Shown: piece by piece, positions 45,904 through 55,079 of the stretch
Layout of the letters: every line of letters starts with the position of its first letter
Numbering within the stretch: position 1 is the first letter of the stretch
Source of the DNA: Eutrophovita brisbanensis
GTDB taxonomy: Bacteria; Pseudomonadota; Gammaproteobacteria; Burkholderiales; Eutrophovitaceae
Length of the DNA: 64,000 bases
Reading direction: 5' to 3'
Assembly (NCBI GenBank): GCA_038147395.1
Contig: JAYQTM010000001.1
Location: forward strand, 930,001 to 994,000
Translations under genes and position numbers: made by a program
Notes under the pieces: generated by a model
Databases searched by the model: none
What the model was told of the DNA's origin: nothing
The model's input: only the letters and a program-made list of their open reading frames with translations

Positions 45904-46929
45904 GTGCCTACATTGACGGCGGGGGAAATTGCGGAGCTCATTGGTGGTCGTCTGGTGGGTAGCCCTGAAATAGAGATTTCCCGATTGAGTTCTCTCAAAA
46001 GTGCTAGACAGGGCGATCTTTCGTTTCTTGCTGATAAACGCCATGTTAAGTTCGCTCAAGAGACACTTGCATCTGCTGTATTTGTGTCGGAGGAGGGTGT
46101 TGACTGGCTCCCTGGATCGATCACCAAAATCATTTGTCAAAATCCATATTTGGCGTTTGCCAAGGCGATCGACTCACTCATGCCGAGTGAGGAGCACGAG
46201 CTATCTGGAGTTGCAGAGTCCGCTGTCGTTGCAAGTACAGCTGTTTTGGGTACGGACGTTTTTATTGCCGAGAGGTCTTTTATTGGTGATGGCGCTAAAA
46301 TCGGAGATAGAGTAAAAATTTTTCCTGGAGCTTATGTCGGACCGAGTGTAGTGGTAGAGCACGATTCTATTGTTTATCCTCGAGCGGTGATTCACAAAAA
46401 TGTCAGAGTTGGTCAACGTTGCATCATCCATTCTGGGTCGATTATCGGTGGTGATGGGTTTGGGTTTGTTAAAGACGAGAATCATTGTTGGATCAAGGTT
46501 AGACAAATCGGCAGTGTAGTGATTGGAGACGACGTTGAAATTGGATCGAATACGACTGTCGATCGAGGGGCTCTAGATGACACGGTTATTGGGAACGGTG
46601 TCAAGATAGATAACCAAGTTCAGATCGGGCATAACTGTTCGATAGGTGACGGAACAATCATCGCGGGTTGTGTCGGAATAGCTGGAAGCGTGACTTTAGG
46701 TAAGAGCTGTCGAATTGGTGGTGCTGCGATGTTCACTGGTCATTTGACAGTGACTGATTTTGTTGACATTTCCGCGGGGTCGCTTGTTTCAAAGGATATA
46801 CTAAACGCAGGGCGTTATACTGGCGTACATCCTTTGAGTACGCATGAGGCTTGGTTGAAAAATTCCTCGCTGATAAGGCGTTTGGCGGACCTTTACGACC
46901 GAGTAAAACGTCTAGATAAAGCTGATTGA
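45904..46929 (+). CDS. lpxD: UDP-3-O-(3-hydroxyacyl)glucosamine N-acyltransferase LpxD
   Basis: Third step of lipid A synthesis, adding the N-linked acyl chain. An N-terminal uridine-binding domain (TAGEIAELIGGRLVG) precedes the left-handed parallel beta-helix with hexapeptide repeats. VHPSGSIIGGDGFGF is partly seen as IIHSGSIIGGDGFGFVKD; the catalytic His lies in NQVQIGHNCSIGDG. Start GTG 45904. 341 aa. Confidence 0.97.
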   Translation: MPTLTAGEIAELIGGRLVGSPEIEISRLSSLKSARQGDLSFLADKRHVKFAQETLASAVFVSEEGVDWLPGSITKIICQNPYLAFAKAIDSLMPSEEHELSGVAESAVVASTAVLGTDVFIAERSFIGDGAKIGDRVKIFPGAYVGPSVVVEHDSIVYPRAVIHKNVRVGQRCIIHSGSIIGGDGFGFVKDENHCWIKVRQIGSVVIGDDVEIGSNTTVDRGALDDTVIGNGVKIDNQVQIGHNCSIGDGTIIAGCVGIAGSVTLGKSCRIGGAAMFTGHLTVTDFVDISAGSLVSKDILNAGRYTGVHPLSTHEAWLKNSSLIRRLADLYDRVKRLDKAD

Positions 46930-46995
46930 CAGCAGGAGACTTTATATTTTTTACGGACAAACTAGATTCATGATGAACCACGGGCAGATTAAGAC

Positions 46996-47431
46996 ATGAA
47001 CATAACCGATATCATGGGGACCTTGCCGCACCGCTATCCATTTTTATTGATTGATCGTGTGGAAGATTATGTCTCCAACGAAAGATTAGTAGCCCTAAAA
47101 AACGTCACGATTAATGAGCCGTTTTTTCACGGGACATTTCCCAGGCCACCCTGTTATGCCTGGCGTCTTAATTATTGAGGCAATGGCGCAAGCTGCCGCG
47201 CTTCTGGCATTTAGAAGTCTCGAGATGACGAAGCCAGAGGATCATGTTGTCTATTTCGTCGGGATTGATAACGCAAGATTCAAGCGGCCGGTGACTGCAG
47301 GAGATCAGTTAATCATCACGGCGGAAATCATACGTAACCTCAAAGGCATTTGGAAGTTTCAGGCAAGAGCAGAGGTTGCTGGTGTTGTGGCTTCCGAGGC
47401 AACGTTGATGTGCACTATGAAAAAGGCATGA
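46996..47431 (+). CDS. fabZ: 3-hydroxyacyl-ACP dehydratase FabZ, interrupted by an apparent +1 frameshift
   Basis: Hot-dog-fold dehydratase of fatty-acid elongation, acting also on 3-hydroxyacyl-ACP shared with lipid A synthesis. The first frame reads ITDIMGTLPHRYPFLLIDRV with the catalytic His, up to NEPFF. It then runs HGTFPRPPCYAW to a stop at 47176. The continuation TGHFPGHPVMPGVLIIEAMAQ, with the catalytic Glu, is in another frame to 47431. Removing one T from the T6 run at 47122-47127 gives the canonical NEPFFTGHFPGHPVMPG. Repaired length is about 144 aa, normal. The stop overlaps the lpxA ATG (ATGA). Essential gene, so an indel error is likely. Confidence 0.93.
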
Positions 47432-48202
47432 TCCACTCCACAGCAATCATTGATAAATCGGCGGAGATAGCTAGTGATGTCTCGATTGGCCCGTACACAG
47501 TAATTGGAGCGGGAGTAACGATTGATGCTGGCTCAACCATAGGAGCCCATGCGGTTATCAGTGGGAAGACTTTCATTGGGAAGAATAATGAAATTTTTCA
47601 CCATGTGTCTCTGGGAGAGAAGCCGCAGGACAAGAAGTATAAAGATGAGCCGACTAAACTTGTTATCGGCGATAACAACACGATTCGAGAGTTTTGCACG
47701 ATCAACACAGGTACCAGTCAAGATAAGGCGGTCACCACCAGTCGGTTCCAGAAACTGGATCATGGCCTATGTTCACGTAGCTCACGATTGCGTCGTGGGC
47801 GATGATACGATTTTAGCCAACTGTACCCAATTAGCCGGGCATGTTGAGGTGGGCGATTTTGCGATACTAGGCGGATTCAGTGGTATTCACCAGTTTTGTC
47901 GAATCGGGGCTCATGCTCTGACCGGTGTCGGATCGGTTGTGTTATCCGATGTGCCTCCTTACGTGACCTGCATGGGTAATGTTGCTAAGCCGCATGGAGT
48001 AAACCTTGAGGGGCTAAAGCGTCGAGGGTTTCAAAAGGACGCGATCAAGGCGATCAGGGACGCGTATAAGACTTTATATCGCAAGGGGCTAACTCTGAAA
48101 GATGCGCGTGACGCGATTGATGAAGCTTCGAAAGATTGTCAGGATCTAGAAATCATGGCTAGATTCTTACACACGACTTCTAACAGAAGTATCGTTCGCT
48201 AA
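47428..48202 (+). CDS. lpxA: UDP-GlcNAc acyltransferase LpxA, interrupted by an apparent +1 frameshift
   Basis: First step of lipid A synthesis, a trimeric left-handed beta-helix. The first frame starts IHSTAIIDKSAEIASDVSIG and runs through NTIREFCTINTGTSQDK to VTT. It then reads SRFQKLDHGL and stops at 47805. The conserved continuation VGSRNWIMAYVHVAHDCVVG, with the catalytic His in HVAHDC, is in the next frame and ends at 48202. Dropping the A at 47740 gives VTTVGSRNWIMAYVH, which matches the family. The C-terminal helical domain (LEGLKRRGFQKDAIKAI) is intact. Repaired length about 257 aa. Essential gene, so a sequence error is likely. Confidence 0.93.
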
Positions 48203-48204
48203 CT

Positions 48205-49374
48205 ATGCCTCACTCTCCAGATCGTCTCCGGGTAGCGATCGTTGCTGGAGAGTCATCGGGTGACCTATTGGGCGCGGGGTTACTCAAGGAGCTCAAACAG
48301 TCTAATAAGCATTTGAGTGCTGTTGGCATTGGTGGGCCTTTGATGGAAGCAGAGGGGCTCCTATCCTGGTACCCCATAGAGCAACTCTCTGTCATGGGGT
48401 ACGCGGAGGTTTTGGTGAAGCTGCCTCAACTTTTATGGTTAAGGTATAGACTGAGAAAGCAGATAGAGGCCTATAATCCAGACGTTTTTATAGGCATAGA
48501 CGCGCCTGATTTCAATATTGGGCTAGAGAGGAAACTTCGAACGAAGTCAATACCAGTTATTCACTATGTCAGCCCATCTATTTGGGCTTGGCGTTATGAG
48601 CGAGTGAATAAAATACGTGAATCGGTGGATCAGATGCTCGTTTTGTTTCCCTTTGAAAAGTCGATATACGACCTCGAAAAAATCGCGGCTATTCATGTGG
48701 GACATCCGCTCGCGAAAATGAATACGAAGGATCTGGATAAAAGTGCTGCTCGCGACATTTTGGGTACCTCTCAGGAGGGTAGGCTTATCGCATTACTTCC
48801 CGGGAGTAGGCGATCAGAGATTAAGAGGCATGCTGGATTGATGTTAGCAGTAGCAAATCGACTTGCCTCCACTTTTAGCGATATTAGGTTTGTGATACCT
48901 GCCATAGACGAGAGCGCCAAAGAGGAAATAAACAATTTGGCTCGGAGAACTTATCCGCCATTGGTCCAAAGATTGACTTGCGTTCTGGGGAATGCATCCA
49001 CGGTCTTTCGCGCCTCGGACTTGGCTTTGGTTGCATCGGGGACCGCGACGCTGGAGGGGGCAATGAGTGGCTGTCCCATGGTTGTAACTTATAGGGTATC
49101 TGCCATCACAGCATGGCTGATGCGCCGTAAAGCGCATGCGAAGTTCGTCGCGCTGCCGAATATCATTGCCAACAAACTAGTAATACCAGAGTTTATCCAA
49201 GAGGATGCCGATCCAGAGATAATTGCCAAGTCGATGATTGAGTTGCTCACAGATGTGAGAAAAATTGAATTCATGCGGTCAGAGTTTGAACTCATTAAAT
49301 CCTCTTTGACGGTCGACTCTGACGCTCCGGCAGGAGATGCGATTATGCGATTTCTGAGTGAGCGTAAGGTTTGA
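48205..49374 (+). CDS. lpxB: Lipid A disaccharide synthase LpxB
   Basis: GT19 glycosyltransferase joining UDP-diacylglucosamine and lipid X. VAIVAGESSGDLLGAGLL holds the N-terminal conserved region. GIDAPDFNIGLERKL, HYVSPSIWAWRYERVNKI, VGHPLAKM, LLPGSRRSEIKRH and ASGTATLEGAMSGCPMVVTY follow, the last including the donor-binding Glu. 389 aa. Two bases after lpxA; its stop overlaps the TTG start of rnhB. Confidence 0.97.
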   Translation: MPHSPDRLRVAIVAGESSGDLLGAGLLKELKQSNKHLSAVGIGGPLMEAEGLLSWYPIEQLSVMGYAEVLVKLPQLLWLRYRLRKQIEAYNPDVFIGIDAPDFNIGLERKLRTKSIPVIHYVSPSIWAWRYERVNKIRESVDQMLVLFPFEKSIYDLEKIAAIHVGHPLAKMNTKDLDKSAARDILGTSQEGRLIALLPGSRRSEIKRHAGLMLAVANRLASTFSDIRFVIPAIDESAKEEINNLARRTYPPLVQRLTCVLGNASTVFRASDLALVASGTATLEGAMSGCPMVVTYRVSAITAWLMRRKAHAKFVALPNIIANKLVIPEFIQEDADPEIIAKSMIELLTDVRKIEFMRSEFELIKSSLTVDSDAPAGDAIMRFLSERKV

Positions 49375-49943
49375 TTGGCTTGATTGCAGGAGTTGATGAG
49401 GCTGGTCGCGGTCCGTTAGCGGGAGAGGTCTGCGCTGCGGCTGTTGTCTTAGATGACGATAATTCAATCGTCGGCCTGGATGACTCGAAGAAAATTTCTG
49501 ACAAAAAAAGAAGAGAGTTGTCCGAGACGATTAAGAGTCAAGCCGCTTATTGGTCCATTTCAGTGGCCACGGTCGAAGAGATCGTTGAATTGAATATTCT
49601 CCAAGCGACGCTGCTCGCGATGCGTCGAGCAGTCGAGCAGCTTTCAATTACACCTTCTCTTGTGCTTGTTGATGGGAACCAAGATCCAATGTTGGGTGTG
49701 CCAACTAGGACGATTATTCAAGGAGATCGAAAAGAGGCGTGCATATCCGCTGCTTCAATTCTCGCTAAAGTTGCGAGGGATGACATGATGCTGAGTTATG
49801 ACAAGCAGTATCCTAAATGGGGCTTCGCCAAACACAAGGGATACGGAACAAAGCAACATCTGGATGCAATTCTGACATACGGGATTACGCCGATACATCG
49901 ATTGACTTTTGAGCCAATAAAGACGTTGCTCTCGAGTAAATAA
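49371..49943 (+). CDS. rnhB: Ribonuclease HII
   Basis: Removes ribonucleotides from DNA-RNA junctions. The catalytic motif AGVDEAGRGPLAGEVCAAAV starts near residue 6 (DEAGRG). LDDSKKISDKKRREL and the acidic VDGNQDP and SILAKVARDDMM segments complete the DEDD set. Start TTG 49371 overlaps the lpxB stop (TTGA). 190 aa. In many relatives dnaE follows; here the next gene is the oppositely oriented ppsR. Confidence 0.96.
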   Translation: MIGLIAGVDEAGRGPLAGEVCAAAVVLDDDNSIVGLDDSKKISDKKRRELSETIKSQAAYWSISVATVEEIVELNILQATLLAMRRAVEQLSITPSLVLVDGNQDPMLGVPTRTIIQGDRKEACISAASILAKVARDDMMLSYDKQYPKWGFAKHKGYGTKQHLDAILTYGITPIHRLTFEPIKTLLSSK

Positions 49944-49954
49944 TCGTCCGAGAG

Positions 49955-50779
49955 TCAGAAGACTTGTCGCTTCAGTTTTGCTTTTTGGAGGATTACTGTG
50001 GCTAATTCCTCAATGGATCGGGTTGTCGTGTCCATAAATCCGATGTTCTCTTGCTTCATCAAGGCCTCTGATAGTCTCACCTCCGTCTCGCAATTTCTCA
50101 GTGACGCGTACTCGCTATCCGGTCGCCTCTCGCTTCGAATTCGGCTTAAGCGATCAGGGCGTATCGTCAGCCCAAATATTTTGTGACGAAACTCTTCGAG
50201 ATTTGAGGGCAGAGTCATTCGGTCAAAGTCCTCAGGAATCAGAGGAAAATTTGCCGCTTTAATGCCAAATTGCATCCCCAAATATAAACAGGTGGGTGTC
50301 TTTCCGCATCTTGAGACCCCGACAAGAATAACGTCTGCGGTTTTTAGTTCCTTTGTTGATTGCCCATCGTCAGAGGCGAGCGCAAAGTTAACCGCATCCA
50401 TTCGGTTTAAATAATTCGAATTGATCGCGCTATGTGAGCGTCCTACTGAGTGATTTGATTTAACTCCCAACTCTGACTCCATTGGTGCGATAAATACTTG
50501 AAAACAATCCATGTATAGAGCGTTTGAACTTTGGACTATCGAGGAAATTTCAGAATCGACCAGAGTGCTGAATATTACCGGTCTCTCCCCGTCAGAGTCT
50601 CCAGCATGATTTATTTCTTCTACCGCCTGTTTTGCTTTTTGAATGCTGTCGACGAACGGGAGTGTGATTTCCTCGAAAATAACTTGTTCAAACTGGGTCA
50701 AAATACTGTGTCCGAGCATTTCGGCAGTGATGCCAGTCCTGTCTGATATGTAAAACGCGGATCGTTTTCTTTGGGTCAT
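49955..50779 (-). CDS. ppsR: PEP synthase regulatory protein PpsR (bifunctional kinase/pyrophosphorylase)
   Basis: DUF299-family enzyme that phosphorylates a threonine of PEP synthase using ADP and reverses it with phosphate. It begins SAFYISDRTGITAEMLGHSIL. The P-loop is VGVSRCGKTPTCLYLGMQFG near residue 153, and KAANFPLIPEDF, FGLTIRPDRLSRIRSERRP and NIGFMDTTTRSIEELA are also characteristic. 274 aa. Divergent from ppsA, the expected pairing, with 83 bp between them; converges on rnhB. Confidence 0.96.
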   Translation of the reverse strand: MTQRKRSAFYISDRTGITAEMLGHSILTQFEQVIFEEITLPFVDSIQKAKQAVEEINHAGDSDGERPVIFSTLVDSEISSIVQSSNALYMDCFQVFIAPMESELGVKSNHSVGRSHSAINSNYLNRMDAVNFALASDDGQSTKELKTADVILVGVSRCGKTPTCLYLGMQFGIKAANFPLIPEDFDRMTLPSNLEEFRHKIFGLTIRPDRLSRIRSERRPDSEYASLRNCETEVRLSEALMKQENIGFMDTTTRSIEELATVILQKAKLKRQVF

Positions 50780-50820
50780 GGTTGAACGATGCTGTGCTGC
50801 AATATGTGGGTGGCTTGAGG

Positions 50821-50826
50821 TAAAAT
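50821..50826 (+). promoter_or_regulatory. Candidate -10 box for ppsA
   Basis: TAAAAT followed by a GC-rich stretch (ACGGCCC) lies 36 bp before the ppsA ATG in the 83-bp divergent gap with ppsR. The -35 match is weak. Confidence 0.4.
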
Positions 50827-50862
50827 ACGGCCCTTTAGTTTACCAACAAAAGCTCGGAATAC

Positions 50863-53265
50863 ATGAACAAGACAAAATCTCCGTACGTTATCCCGTTTCA
50901 ATCACTCAGAATGACCGATGTCGAGGAAGTGGGCGGTAAAAATGCCTCTCTCGGTGAAATGATCAGCCAACTTACAAGCGTGGGCGTGTCTGTGCCAGGA
51001 GGTTTTGCGACAACGGCCACTGCGTTTCGGGAATTCTTAGATGTAAGTGGTTTGACTGAGAAAATCAATGCGGCGCTCGACTCGCTCGACATCGAGGATT
51101 TGACAGCTTTGGCGAAGACGGGTCAAGACATCCGTCAATGGATCATTGATGCCCCATTTTCTCAGAGTTTTCTTGATTCAATTGAGTCCGCGTACTCAGA
51201 GCTGATTCAAAGCGAGGGGGAAGATGCATCATTTGCGGTGAGATCGTCTGCTACTGCTGAAGATTTGCCCGATGCGTCGTTCGCTGGGCAACAAGAAAGT
51301 TACCTCAATATTTCGGGGCTTGAAAACGTCCTAGATGCGATCAAACACGTATTTGCTTCTCTGTATAACGACCGTGCGATTTCTTATCGGGTTCACAAGG
51401 GGTTCGATCACGAAAATGTCGCCCTGTCTGCGGGTGTGCAACGAATGGTGAGATCGGATACGGGCTCTAGCGGGGTTATGTTCACATTAGATACTGAGTC
51501 TGGTTTTGATAAGGTGGTGTTCATTACCTCAGCGTATGGATTGGGAGAAACGGTGGTCCAGGGACAGGTGAATCCCGACGAGTTTTATGTTTATAAACCT
51601 GCGGTTGAACGTGGGGCGCCAGCTATATTGCGCAGGAACCTAGGCAGCAAAGCTTTGCGAATGGAGTTTGCTGATACTCAGGCTGCGGGCAAATCAACCC
51701 GCACCGTTCCCGTCCCAGAGGAGAGCGCACGTCAGTTCTCCATCACTGATAGCGATGTCAACGAGTTGGCTGTGCAGGCAATAAAAATTGAAAAGCATTA
51801 CGGTAGACCCATGGACATTGAGTGGGGCAAGGATGGAACGAATGGAAAGTTGTACATCCTACAAGCTCGGCCAGAGACGGTTAAGGCACAAGAGGACGCA
51901 TCCACAACTCAGGAGCGTTTTAAACTGAAATCTCGCGGCGAGCTTCTCGTGGAAGGTCGCGCGATAGGAGCGAAGATCGGAACTGGGATTGTTCGGCTTG
52001 TAAAGGATGCGAGCGAGATGCATCGAGTTCTTGAGGGTGACGTATTGGTGACTGATATGACCGATCCGGATTGGGAGCCAGTGATGAAAAAAGCTTCTGC
52101 GATCGTCACGAATCGTGGAGGACGTACATGTCACGCTGCGATCATCGCGCGCGAGTTGGGAATCCCCGCAGTCGTCGGTACCGCGGATGCCACAGACGTT
52201 CTGAGCGAGGGTGATCACGTCACCGTTTCCTGTGCTGAAGGTGATACAGGTTTTGTGTATCAAGGCATCCTTGACGTTGAAGTCTTGAAAATACAGCTAG
52301 ATAAGTTGCCAGAGATACCGGTTAAAGTCAGTATGAATGTCGGGAATCCAGAGCTGGCTTTTGACTTTCAAAGGCTTCCCAATGCCGGCATCGGACTCGC
52401 GAGGCTTGAATTTATTATCGCGCGAATGATCGGCGTACATCCGAAAGCTGCAATCGATTTTGCGACCCTGCCGCTGGATGTGAAGGAGGCGGTTAAAGTA
52501 CAAACGTCTGGTTACGCAAGTCCGGTCGACTTCTACGTCGAAAAATTAAAAGAGGGTATTTCTACGTTAGGGGCAGCGTTCTTTCCCAAGCCCGTTATCG
52601 TTCGTTTGTCAGATTTTAAATCAAACGAGTATTCAAGCTTGATTGGCGGGAAATTATATGAGCCTGAGGAAGAAAACCCGATGCTTGGTTTTCGAGGAGC
52701 CTCTAGGTATATCTCCGAAAGCTTTAAGCAGTGTTTTGAATTTGAGTGCCGCGCGCTCAAAACAGTGCGCGACGAAATGGGGTTGACCAATGTCGAAATT
52801 ATGGTGCCGTTCGTCAGAACGGTAGACGAGGCCAGACAGGTTATTGAGCTTCTAGCGTCATATGGCCTTAAGCGTGGAGAGAACGGACTAAGGATCATCA
52901 TGATGTGTGAGATTCCTGCCAACGCGATCTTAGCGGAGGAGTTTCTAGAGTATTTTGATGGTTTCTCAATCGGCTCTAACGACATGACTCAACTCACGTT
53001 GGGACTCGATCGTGATTCTGGCATTGTTGCGGGCCAGTTTGACGAGAGGGATGCTGCGGTGAAGCGTATGCTGCACCTCGCGATCGATGCATGTCGTAAA
53101 AAAGGGAAATATGTCGGAATATGTGGTCAGGGTCCATCCGACCATCCCGATCTTGCGGAGTGGCTTGCAGAAGAGGGTATCGGTGCGATTTCTTTGAACC
53201 CAGACACGGTTGTGGACACTTGGATGTATCTAGGCAAGCATTTGCAGACGAAGAATGCAGCTTAG
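50863..53265 (+). CDS. ppsA: Phosphoenolpyruvate synthase
   Basis: Converts pyruvate, ATP and water to PEP, AMP and phosphate for gluconeogenesis. The N-terminal ATP-grasp domain has VGGKNASLGEMISQL and FAVRSSATAEDLPDASFAGQ. The phospho-histidine swivel domain is GGRTCHAAIIARELGIPAVVGT, with the catalytic His near residue 424; the adjacent TDPDWEPVMKKA is the segment containing the regulatory Thr region. The C-terminal PEP domain has SIGSNDMTQLTLGLDRDS and GICGQGPSDHPDLAEWL. 800 aa. The divergent ppsR supports phospho-regulation. Confidence 0.97.
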   Translation: MNKTKSPYVIPFQSLRMTDVEEVGGKNASLGEMISQLTSVGVSVPGGFATTATAFREFLDVSGLTEKINAALDSLDIEDLTALAKTGQDIRQWIIDAPFSQSFLDSIESAYSELIQSEGEDASFAVRSSATAEDLPDASFAGQQESYLNISGLENVLDAIKHVFASLYNDRAISYRVHKGFDHENVALSAGVQRMVRSDTGSSGVMFTLDTESGFDKVVFITSAYGLGETVVQGQVNPDEFYVYKPAVERGAPAILRRNLGSKALRMEFADTQAAGKSTRTVPVPEESARQFSITDSDVNELAVQAIKIEKHYGRPMDIEWGKDGTNGKLYILQARPETVKAQEDASTTQERFKLKSRGELLVEGRAIGAKIGTGIVRLVKDASEMHRVLEGDVLVTDMTDPDWEPVMKKASAIVTNRGGRTCHAAIIARELGIPAVVGTADATDVLSEGDHVTVSCAEGDTGFVYQGILDVEVLKIQLDKLPEIPVKVSMNVGNPELAFDFQRLPNAGIGLARLEFIIARMIGVHPKAAIDFATLPLDVKEAVKVQTSGYASPVDFYVEKLKEGISTLGAAFFPKPVIVRLSDFKSNEYSSLIGGKLYEPEEENPMLGFRGASRYISESFKQCFEFECRALKTVRDEMGLTNVEIMVPFVRTVDEARQVIELLASYGLKRGENGLRIIMMCEIPANAILAEEFLEYFDGFSIGSNDMTQLTLGLDRDSGIVAGQFDERDAAVKRMLHLAIDACRKKGKYVGICGQGPSDHPDLAEWLAEEGIGAISLNPDTVVDTWMYLGKHLQTKNAA

Positions 53266-53341
53266 AAAATACGCTCGTTGCTAACTCATTGGCTGTTATG
53301 AACTCTGTACAGTAGAGTTGGGGAAGACTTTATTGTGCGAG

Positions 53342-53350
53342 TGATACAAT
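53342..53350 (+). promoter_or_regulatory. Candidate extended -10 promoter of pyrG
   Basis: TGATACAAT is a TGn-type extended -10 element located 38 bp before pyrG, in the 122-bp gap after ppsA. The same gap holds a small hairpin (AACTCT/AGAGTT at 53301-53319) that could mark the 3' end of the ppsA transcript but lacks a U run. Confidence 0.4.
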
Positions 53351-53387
53351 CGATGTTTCTAAGAGAGACGGTCGAAACGCCCTTGAG

Positions 53388-55016
53388 ATGACTAAGTATA
53401 TTTTCGTAACCGGTGGTGTGGTTTCCTCCTTGGGCAAGGGGATCGCATCCGCGTCCCTAGCGGCAATACTTGAGAGCCGCGGGATAAAGCTCACGATGTT
53501 GAAGTTGGATCCTTATATCAACGTTGACCCTGGGACAATGAGCCCGTTTCAGCATGGAGAGGTTTTCGTCACGCATGACGGTGCGGAAACTGATCTGGAT
53601 CTTGGGCACTACGAACGCTTCGTGAATATTCGAACTGGAAAACGAAATAATTTCACGACTGGTCAAATATACGAGACGGTCATTCGTAAAGAACGCAGGG
53701 GCGAGTATCTTGGGGGGACCGTTCAAGTCATTCCGCATATCACAGACGAGATCAAGGCACACATACAGCAAGGAGCGGGTGACGCAGACGTCGCTCTAGT
53801 GGAAATTGGTGGCACGGTCGGCGATATTGAGTCGTTACCATTTTTGGAGGCGGTGAGGCAACTGAGTATAGAGATGGGGCGCGATCACGCGTGCTTTATT
53901 CACCTCACCTTAGTCCCGTATATACCATCGGCTGGAGAAATCAAGACAAAACCAACACAACATTCAGTAAAGGAGCTTCGGGAAATCGGTATACAGCCCG
54001 ACGTCATTCTATGCCGGTCTGAACGTGAGATTCCGGATAATGAGAGAAAGAAGATCGCTCTATTTACCAACGTGCCAGTTGAGGCCGTCATCTCGGCCGT
54101 GGATGTTGATAGTATCTACCGAATACCATCAGTGCTTCATGCGCAACAACTAGATGAAATCGTCGTTACAAAATTAAACCTCAATGCTAAGCCTGCTGAT
54201 CTTTCAGAATGGCACAATCTCACCGAGCGACTCGCCGCTCCAAACCGATCGGTTAACATTGCGCTTGTGGGTAAATATGTTGACTTGACGGAGTCGTATA
54301 AGTCTTTATCTGAGGCCCTCGTTCACGCTGGTATTCACTGTGACGTGAAAATCAACATCTCTTACATTGATTCCGAAACGATTGAAACAAATGGTCTCGA
54401 TGAATTGATGAGTATGGATGCGATACTCGTCCCCGGTGGTTTTGGCCACAGAGGTGTTGAAGGAAAAATTCAAGCGATCAAATTTGCTCGAGAAAAAGGG
54501 GTGCCATACCTTGGTATTTGCCTCGGAATGCAGTTGGCAGTTATCGAATTTGCGCGTCATGTACTGGGTTTGACTGGTGCGCACAGCACCGAGTTTGATG
54601 AGTCCTCTGAGCATCCGGTTGTTGGTCTTATTACCGAGTGGATGGACGCATCCGGAATCAAAGAACATCGAGATGGCGATGCAGACCTTGGAGGCACGAT
54701 GCGTTTGGGTGCGCAAGACGCAAATTTAAAAAATGGTTCGAAGGTCGCGTCAATTTATGCTTCGGATGTCATTGCCGAACGCCACAGACATCGTTATGAG
54801 GTGAATAGTAAGTACATCGATGACTTAGAGAAAAAAGGTCTCACTGTTTCTGGTAGGTCAGCTGGAGAGGGGTTGTGTGAGGTTGTCGAAATTAATGATC
54901 ATCCTTGGTTTGTCGCGTGCCAGTTTCATCCGGAGTTCACCTCAACGCCTCGGAAAGGGCATCCCTTATTTAATGGATTTGTTAATGCTGCGATTTTGCA
55001 TGCCCAAAACGGATAA
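53388..55016 (+). CDS. pyrG: CTP synthase
   Basis: Aminates UTP to CTP with glutamine. The synthetase domain begins KYIFVTGGVVSSLGKGIASA (P-loop near residues 10-20), and MLKLDPYINVDPGTMSPFQHGEVFV follows as overlapping short motifs. The class I glutaminase domain has LVPGGFGHRG, GICLGMQLAVIEFARHV with the nucleophilic Cys, and the His-Glu dyad in QFHPEFTS. 542 aa. First gene of the pyrG-kdsA-eno-ftsB run. Confidence 0.98.
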   Translation: MTKYIFVTGGVVSSLGKGIASASLAAILESRGIKLTMLKLDPYINVDPGTMSPFQHGEVFVTHDGAETDLDLGHYERFVNIRTGKRNNFTTGQIYETVIRKERRGEYLGGTVQVIPHITDEIKAHIQQGAGDADVALVEIGGTVGDIESLPFLEAVRQLSIEMGRDHACFIHLTLVPYIPSAGEIKTKPTQHSVKELREIGIQPDVILCRSEREIPDNERKKIALFTNVPVEAVISAVDVDSIYRIPSVLHAQQLDEIVVTKLNLNAKPADLSEWHNLTERLAAPNRSVNIALVGKYVDLTESYKSLSEALVHAGIHCDVKINISYIDSETIETNGLDELMSMDAILVPGGFGHRGVEGKIQAIKFAREKGVPYLGICLGMQLAVIEFARHVLGLTGAHSTEFDESSEHPVVGLITEWMDASGIKEHRDGDADLGGTMRLGAQDANLKNGSKVASIYASDVIAERHRHRYEVNSKYIDDLEKKGLTVSGRSAGEGLCEVVEINDHPWFVACQFHPEFTSTPRKGHPLFNGFVNAAILHAQNG

Positions 55017-55079
55017 TCTGAGTACTTTCTCGAATCAAGGCGCGACACGTTACGTTATACGTTTCGAGGAGAGTTGCTG

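Noticed and set aside
45664..46140. 158-codon minus-strand open frame across skp and lpxD
   Set aside because: Both genes on the plus strand are certain; this frame is antisense with no recognisable protein features.
47122..47127. Transcriptional slippage rescuing fabZ
   Set aside because: A six-base T run is shorter than runs usually known to slip efficiently, and neighbouring genes show similar indels without homopolymers.
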